A stretch of DNA of 7,893 nt, taken from contig PCSL01000119.1 in assembly GCA_002772325.1 (NCBI GenBank), positions 271 to 8,163 on the forward strand, in the 5' to 3' direction. Numbering within the stretch: position 1 is the first letter of the stretch; every line of letters starts with the position of its first letter. Below the pieces are notes generated by a model. It did no database searches and was not told the DNA's origin. It saw nothing but the letters and a program-made list of their open reading frames with translations. The position numbers were made by a program, and so were the translations under genes. Positions 4,373 through 7,893 of the stretch are shown in pieces. The stretch comes from Chloroflexi bacterium CG23_combo_of_CG06-09_8_20_14_all_45_10. Its GTDB lineage: Bacteria > Chloroflexota > Dehalococcoidia > GIF9 > AB-539-J10.

Positions 4373-5933
4373 TGGCCAGCTCTCCCCACATTCCCTGGTT
4401 ATGAAATCTCACCAGCTTAACTAACACTATTTTATTAGTTAAGGGTTCGTAGCTTTGGATAAATACCCTGATATAGTTATCAGTTAGCCCGGAATATATG
4501 CCGCTACCAAGACTTGTCTCCTTTTCCCACAAGACAGGCATGACTTGCCCTAAAAACTGCTCGTAAAAACTATGCCGGCATTTTTGGGCTAACTCCAACA
4601 TTCGCTGCTTGCGCTCCTTCTTTACTTTATCACCCACTTGATTAGGCATTTGGGCTGCCTCAGTTCCGGGACGAGGAGAAAAGGGGAAAACATGGATATT
4701 GGCAAAGCCGACTTGCTGGCAAAAGTGGTAGCTTTGCTCAAACTCTTCATCACTCTCGCCAGGAAAACCAATCATGAGATCAGTGGTGATAGCCACTCCA
4801 GGTATTGTCTCCTTAATCAGATTTACCGCCTGTTGGTAATCATCCAAGGAGTAGCACCGCTTCATCCTTCGTAGCACAGTATCGCTGCCACTCTGGAGAG
4901 CCAAATGAAGATGGCGACATAGCCTAGTTCCTTCACGGAGCCTGTCCTGAACAATGTAAGATTCTTCCCCTTCACGGAGCTTACCCTGAGTGAGATTCTT
5001 TGGTCGCCGTCCCTTCGCTTTGCTCAGGGCTTCGGCTAATCCCTCAGAATGACAGGAAGCGAAGGATTCAGGACTTCGGCTCAGGATACCATCCTGCCAC
5101 AGGGAAAGAAACTCAGCAGAAATTTCCTGAGGCTGCAGTGAAGAGAGCCGCAGCCTCTCAATATCTGTATCATGAAGAATGCGCTCTAATAAGCCTCTGA
5201 GGTCAGTGCTAGATCCTTCGCTATCGCTCAGGATGGCGTCTTTATAACAGCCAACTTTAGTCCCGGTGAGAACAACCTCCCTATAGCCCAGAGACACTTT
5301 CAGTTTAACTTCGTCAATTATTTGGGAGGCAGGCAAAGAATACTCATAAGCCCTTACTCGAGGCACGATGCAATAAGCGCAGGGGCTATGACAGCCGTCT
5401 TGAATTTTTATCAAGCTGCGAACTCGGGTGATGCTCTTAAGGGGCGAGATTGCTTCGCGGAGCCTGTCCTGAGCGAGATTCTTCGGTCGCTTCGCTCCCT
5501 CAGAATGACAAGAAGCGAAGGGCTCGCAATGACGTAGAAGGGAACTTGCCATGACAGAGGAAGATGTTGACAATGACAAGCCATTTACAATCTCGAGCAG
5601 ATGTTCTTTTTCTTCAACGTTATCAACGACAAGGTCAGCAATTGGAGCTAGTTCCTGAGGAGCTCTTTGAGCATAGCAGCCGGTGGCAATAACTAGAGCC
5701 CCAGGGTTTCTCCGCTTTGCTGCTCTCAGCCAATGGCGTGACTTACGGTCAGCGACATGAGTCACTGTGCAAGTATTGGCAATATAAATGTCAGCTACAT
5801 CATCAGGAGCTACAAGCTGATATCCTGCTTCCCTGAATTGACCAGCTAGGGATTCTGTCTCCGCCTGGTTAAGCTTGCATCCTAGGGTATAGAAAACTAC
5901 CTTCATTAAAGTATCTTGCAAAAATCTCCACAC
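4356..5933 (-). CDS. mtaB: MtaB-type tRNA methylthiotransferase with in-frame repeat insertions
   Basis: Radical SAM methylthiotransferase; MtaB enzymes convert t6A37 to ms2t6A37 in tRNA. Domain order: N-terminal UPF0004 domain with cluster cysteines C19, C55 and C86 (TLGCKLN, NTCTV, TGCYAQ); radical SAM domain with C181, C185 and C188 (CHSPCAYC), LTGTKVGCY (222-230), HLHLALQSGSD (341-351) and DLMIGFPGES (385-394); C-terminal TRAM-like domain from about 463. The length, 525 residues, is about 100 above the usual ~420-440. The excess lies in three repeat-derived insertions (about 124-164, 232-242 and 282-337), while all catalytic residues are intact. Start: GTG 5933 has an upstream GGGAGAGG (5946-5939). 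Family comparison would favour ATG 5906 (MKVVFYTLGCKLN), which lacks a close Shine-Dalgarno, so the first nine residues are uncertain. Overlaps the DUF167 gene downstream. Confidence 0.9.
   Translation of the reverse strand: MWRFLQDTLMKVVFYTLGCKLNQAETESLAGQFREAGYQLVAPDDVADIYIANTCTVTHVADRKSRHWLRAAKRRNPGALVIATGCYAQRAPQELAPIADLVVDNVEEKEHLLEIVNGLSLSTSSSVMASSLLRHCEPFASCHSEGAKRPKNLAQDRLREAISPLKSITRVRSLIKIQDGCHSPCAYCIVPRVRAYEYSLPASQIIDEVKLKVSLGYREVVLTGTKVGCYKDAILSDSEGSSTDLRGLLERILHDTDIERLRLSSLQPQEISAEFLSLWQDGILSRSPESFASCHSEGLAEALSKAKGRRPKNLTQGKLREGEESYIVQDRLREGTRLCRHLHLALQSGSDTVLRRMKRCYSLDDYQQAVNLIKETIPGVAITTDLMIGFPGESDEEFEQSYHFCQQVGFANIHVFPFSPRPGTEAAQMPNQVGDKVKKERKQRMLELAQKCRHSFYEQFLGQVMPVLWEKETSLGSGIYSGLTDNYIRVFIQSYEPLTNKIVLVKLVRFHNQGMWGELASENPN
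4931..5087 (-). repeat. In-frame palindromic repeat block inside mtaB, largest copy
   Basis: Related to the copy at 5448-5536: both share CGGAGC, CTGAG(T/C)GAGATTCTT, GGTCGC and CCCTCAGAATGACA in the same order. This copy carries 27 extra bases (9 codons) between GGTCGC and CCCTCAG. A partial second copy, CGGAGCCTGTCCTGA (4936-4950), is joined to it. On the - strand it encodes FASCHSEG (291-298), RPKNL (310-314) and QDRLRE (329-334), just before the conserved HLHLALQSG strand. Frame is maintained throughout. Confidence 0.8.
5212..5237 (-). repeat. Short repeat remnant inside mtaB
   Basis: GATCCTTCGCTATCGCTCAG followed by GATGGC; ATCCT and AGGAT form a short inverted repeat. It encodes AILSDSEGSS (233-242), about ten residues that have no counterpart in the usual loop after the TGTKVGCY strand. 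It resembles the ends of the two longer copies (TTCGCT...CTCAGNATGAC). Confidence 0.55.
5448..5536 (-). repeat. In-frame palindromic repeat inside mtaB, linker copy
   Basis: Contains CGGAGCCTGTCCTGAGCGAG, then ATTCTTCGGTCGCTTCGCTC and CCTCAGAATGACA. GAGCGA (5471-5476) and TCGCTC (5492-5497) are inverted. It encodes FASCHSEG (139-146), RPKNL (149-153) and QDRLRE (155-160), in the linker between the UPF0004 and radical SAM domains. The flank GGCTCGCAATGAC (5521-5533) looks like the end of a second related element. Confidence 0.8.
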
Positions 5934-5938
5934 ATATT

Positions 5939-5946
5939 CCTCTCCC
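5939..5946 (-). promoter_or_regulatory. Shine-Dalgarno supporting the GTG start of mtaB
   Basis: GGGAGAGG on the - strand, ending 5 nt before GTG 5933. It is the only good ribosome binding sequence near either candidate start; the homology-favoured ATG 5906 has none at a normal distance. Confidence 0.5.
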
Positions 5947-5982
5947 TCAAAAGGAAAAATCAGGTGAGGATGAAATCTAGTG

Positions 5983-6034
5983 AATTCCCCCTCCCTCTAA
6001 CTCCCTCCCACCAGGGGAGAGAGGATGGTGATGA
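5983..6034. repeat. Purine/pyrimidine-rich hairpin repeat in the mtaB leader
   Basis: CCTCT (5994-5998) and CTCCC (6001-6005) pair with GGGAG (6015-6019) and AGAGG (6020-6024), giving a 10-bp stem with a 2-nt bulge and a 9-nt loop. The pattern CCCTCTAACTCCCTCCCACC then AGGGGAGAGAGG resembles a dispersed hairpin repeat that I recall from many bacterial genomes. It lies between the mtaB promoter and start codon. Confidence 0.55.
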
Positions 6035-6058
6035 TTTATGTGGTTAACTTTGGTATGG

Positions 6059-6088
6059 ATTATATTTATTGGCCTCCTGACAGGTCAA
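6059..6088 (-). promoter_or_regulatory. Sigma-70-like promoter for mtaB/DUF167
   Basis: On the - strand, TTGACC (6088-6083) and TATAAT (6064-6059) are separated by 18 nt. The -10 hexamer is perfect and the -35 matches five of six. The predicted start near 6052 gives a leader of about 120 nt containing the hairpin repeat at 5994-6024. Confidence 0.6.
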
Positions 6089-6153
6089 ATTTGCACTATC
6101 CTCTGTTTACGGATTACGCATAACTATTAACAATTCTTAAAAGTGCCCCTAGC

Positions 6154-6188
6154 AAGGAGTTTTGCTACAACTCTCCTTATGATATAGT
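6154..6188 (+). promoter_or_regulatory. Weak candidate promoter and imperfect hairpin before recJ
   Basis: TTGCTA (6162-6167) and TATAGT (6183-6188) are 15 nt apart, a suboptimal spacing. The -35 element lies in the loop of an imperfect hairpin, AAGGAGTT (6154-6161) against AACTCTCCTT (6169-6178, two bases bulged). It is the best + strand candidate upstream of recJ but remains weak. Confidence 0.25.
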
Positions 6189-6225
6189 TAACGACTTTAA
6201 TCAAAAAATTATTAACGGATAAGAC

Positions 6226-7893
6226 ATGGGAAATCAGCAAGTTCGATGGCAACTCTTACCTCGGGCACCAGATGAATATCTGCGTGCTGCCAATCTTCCT
6301 CCCATAATTGCCCAACTTCTCTACAATCGTGGTGTTAAGCTAGGTGAAATCGAGCCATTTTTACTTGCTGACCACCGCCTTGGAGGCAATCCCTTCCTGC
6401 TCCCTGACATGTCACAAGCGGTAAGCAGAATTTATAAAGCCTTGCTTACAGGAGAAAAAATCGCTATCTATGGCGACTTTGATGTTGATGGTATCACAGC
6501 CACAGCTAGTCTTACTGAGGGATTATCGTGGCTCGGTGGCAAAGTTACCCCCTATATCCCTCACCGCCTTCGCGAAGGTCATGGGTTAAAATTGCCAGCT
6601 CTAGAAAATCTTCACAGCCAGGGGATGGGATTAATTATCACCGTCGATTGCGGCATCACCAGCCTCAGGGAAGCAAAACAAGCTCAAGAAATGGGGCTGG
6701 ATGTGATTATCACCGACCACCACGTTCCATTGGCAACCCTACCCCAAGCCATAGCTGCAATTGACGCCAAACGAAAGGATTCACAATATCCCTTCTCTGA
6801 ATTAGCTGGTGTGGGTGTCGCCTTTAAGCTTCTGCAAGCGCTGTTTTATAAAGACGGCAGGGAAAAACGGCTTGCTGAATTACTAGACCTAGTAGCCTTA
6901 GGCACGGTCACTGACGTGGTTCCTATAATAGGCGAAAATCGCTATTTAGTGAAGGAAGGGCTAAAGGTGCTTAACAATACTCAGCGCATCGGGCTCCAGG
7001 AGCTTGGAGCGCTGGCCAGGCTAAAATTAGGTGAACTCAATACTAAGCACATCTCCAAGGCTCTAGGGCCTAGATTAAACGCTGCCAGCAGGATGGATGA
7101 TGCCACCACCAGCTATCGCTTGGTCACTACTCGCTCGCCGGAAGAAGCCCACGCTTTGGCCCAAGAATTAGAAGAAAGGAATGCTGAGCGTCAAAGACTA
7201 ACCGATGAGGTGTTATGTAAAGCAAAAGAAAGATTAGCTCACAGGCTTTACCCCCCTTTGCTTATAGAAGGCCATGAAGGCTATCCTGTCGGAGTTATTG
7301 GTCTTGTTGCTGGCAAGCTAGTAGACGAATTTTATAAACCTGCTATCATCCTCAACCTTGGACCTGAGATATGCCGAGGCAGTGCCCGAAGCATTCCCGA
7401 ATTCAATGTTGCCGAAGCTTTAGGAGAATGCCAGGATTTGCTTATCACCTTTGGCGGCCATCCCCTAGCTGCCGGCTTCACTATAAAACGTCAAAATTTA
7501 GCTCAGTTAGAGGAAAGGCTTATGAAGTTAGCCAAGAGCCAACTATCTCATCTAGACCTCTGTCCCAAATTAGTCATTGATGCCGAGGTTCCCTTATCCG
7601 CTTTCGCAGGCGATGCCTTCAATCTAATCCAACAACTGGAACCCTTCGGACAAGGCAATTCAAATCCCACCTTCCTCACTCGCCAGGTTGAGGTAATCGA
7701 ATGCCGCAACTTCGGCAACCAAGATAAGCATCTAGAACTAAAACTTAAACAAGGGAATATAACCTGGAGGGCGGTAGATTTTGATTCCCAGAAAACACAG
7801 GAGGAAATGCCCTCTTACATAGATATTGTGTATAACTTGGAGAAAAGTTTCTGGAATGGCGAGCAGGTGCTACGGCTTAATCTTCGTGACTTT
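6226..7893 (+). CDS. recJ: Single-stranded-DNA-specific exonuclease RecJ (3' end cut by window edge)
   Basis: The frame is open from ATG 6226 to the last base, 556 codons without a stop. RecJ is usually about 560-580 residues or more, so little is missing. It is a 5'-3' single-strand exonuclease of recombination and mismatch/base-excision repair. DHH-domain motifs are DFDVDGIT (84-91, motif I), TVDCGIT (139-145), ITDHH (162-166, the defining DHH) and VALGTVTDVVP (223-233). LGPRLNAASRM (280-290) follows, then the DHHA1 part with PVGVIGLVAGKL (354-365), RGSARSI (384-390) and GGHPLAAGF (410-418). The metal-binding Asp and His residues are all present. The remainder from about 465 matches the C-terminal OB-like domain. 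The Shine-Dalgarno is poor (GGAT at 6217-6220). It is divergent from mtaB, so the intergenic region serves both. Confidence 0.95.
   Translation, partial: MGNQQVRWQLLPRAPDEYLRAANLPPIIAQLLYNRGVKLGEIEPFLLADHRLGGNPFLLPDMSQAVSRIYKALLTGEKIAIYGDFDVDGITATASLTEGLSWLGGKVTPYIPHRLREGHGLKLPALENLHSQGMGLIITVDCGITSLREAKQAQEMGLDVIITDHHVPLATLPQAIAAIDAKRKDSQYPFSELAGVGVAFKLLQALFYKDGREKRLAELLDLVALGTVTDVVPIIGENRYLVKEGLKVLNNTQRIGLQELGALARLKLGELNTKHISKALGPRLNAASRMDDATTSYRLVTTRSPEEAHALAQELEERNAERQRLTDEVLCKAKERLAHRLYPPLLIEGHEGYPVGVIGLVAGKLVDEFYKPAIILNLGPEICRGSARSIPEFNVAEALGECQDLLITFGGHPLAAGFTIKRQNLAQLEERLMKLAKSQLSHLDLCPKLVIDAEVPLSAFAGDAFNLIQQLEPFGQGNSNPTFLTRQVEVIECRNFGNQDKHLELKLKQGNITWRAVDFDSQKTQEEMPSYIDIVYNLEKSFWNGEQVLRLNLRDF

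Noticed and set aside
4931..5536. The mtaB repeats as a CRISPR array or an intact mobile element.
   Set aside because: Copies are unequal, irregularly spaced, translated in frame and contain no spacers or transposase.
5000..5537. Two + strand open frames inside mtaB (5000-5200 and 5322-5537).
   Set aside because: They are antisense shadows of mtaB. Their apparent coding character comes from the repeat insertions, which are open in several frames.

Overview
The window looks like bacterial chromosome of moderate GC with ordinary housekeeping and accessory genes. No phage, plasmid, insertion sequence, CRISPR, rRNA or tRNA is visible. Several things would fit a Chloroflexota/Dehalococcoidia-like genome: a DUF502 membrane protein, glycine/arginine-tailed bacterial RRM proteins, a double zinc-ribbon protein with a CxxC-x17-CxxC unit, an MtaB enzyme carrying in-frame repeat insertions, and several palindromic intergenic repeats. 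This placement is a recollection-level inference; no marker gene was compared.

Layout. Positions 1-1415 (+ strand) hold the 3' half of a PfkB-family sugar/nucleoside kinase. It is followed 18 bp later by a Gate-domain (nucleoside recognition) membrane protein; the pair reads as one transcription unit. A convergent gap (1416-1652) contains a perfect nested inverted repeat able to fold as a cloverleaf. From 5933 down to 1653 every gene is on the - strand. In transcription order they are: MtaB tRNA methylthiotransferase overlapping a DUF167 protein; a 446-bp non-coding gap; a double zinc-ribbon protein; two tandem RRM RNA-binding proteins; and a DUF502 membrane protein. A divergent promoter region (5934-6225) separates mtaB from recJ, which runs on the + strand off the right edge.

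Functional reading. The mtaB/DUF167 pair belongs to tRNA modification. The zinc-ribbon gene and the two RRM genes look like a small RNA-binding/stress cluster. It has a good sigma-70-like promoter (-35 at 3844-3849, -10 at 3821-3826), a leader of about 100 nt, and a 10-bp hairpin that ties up the end of the Shine-Dalgarno and the first base of the start codon of the zinc-ribbon gene. A second, 16-bp perfect hairpin lies between the zinc-ribbon and RRM genes.

Most noteworthy observations: (1) mtaB has been enlarged in frame at three places by related copies of a palindromic DNA repeat, so the repeat is translated inside an enzyme whose catalytic cysteines are intact; (2) the cloverleaf palindrome at 1498-1555, itself flanked by a weaker outer inverted repeat; (3) the RBS-masking hairpin upstream of the zinc-ribbon gene; (4) the 16-bp hairpin at 3346-3389. 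None of these proves a new system. They are the parts that ordinary gene annotation would miss.
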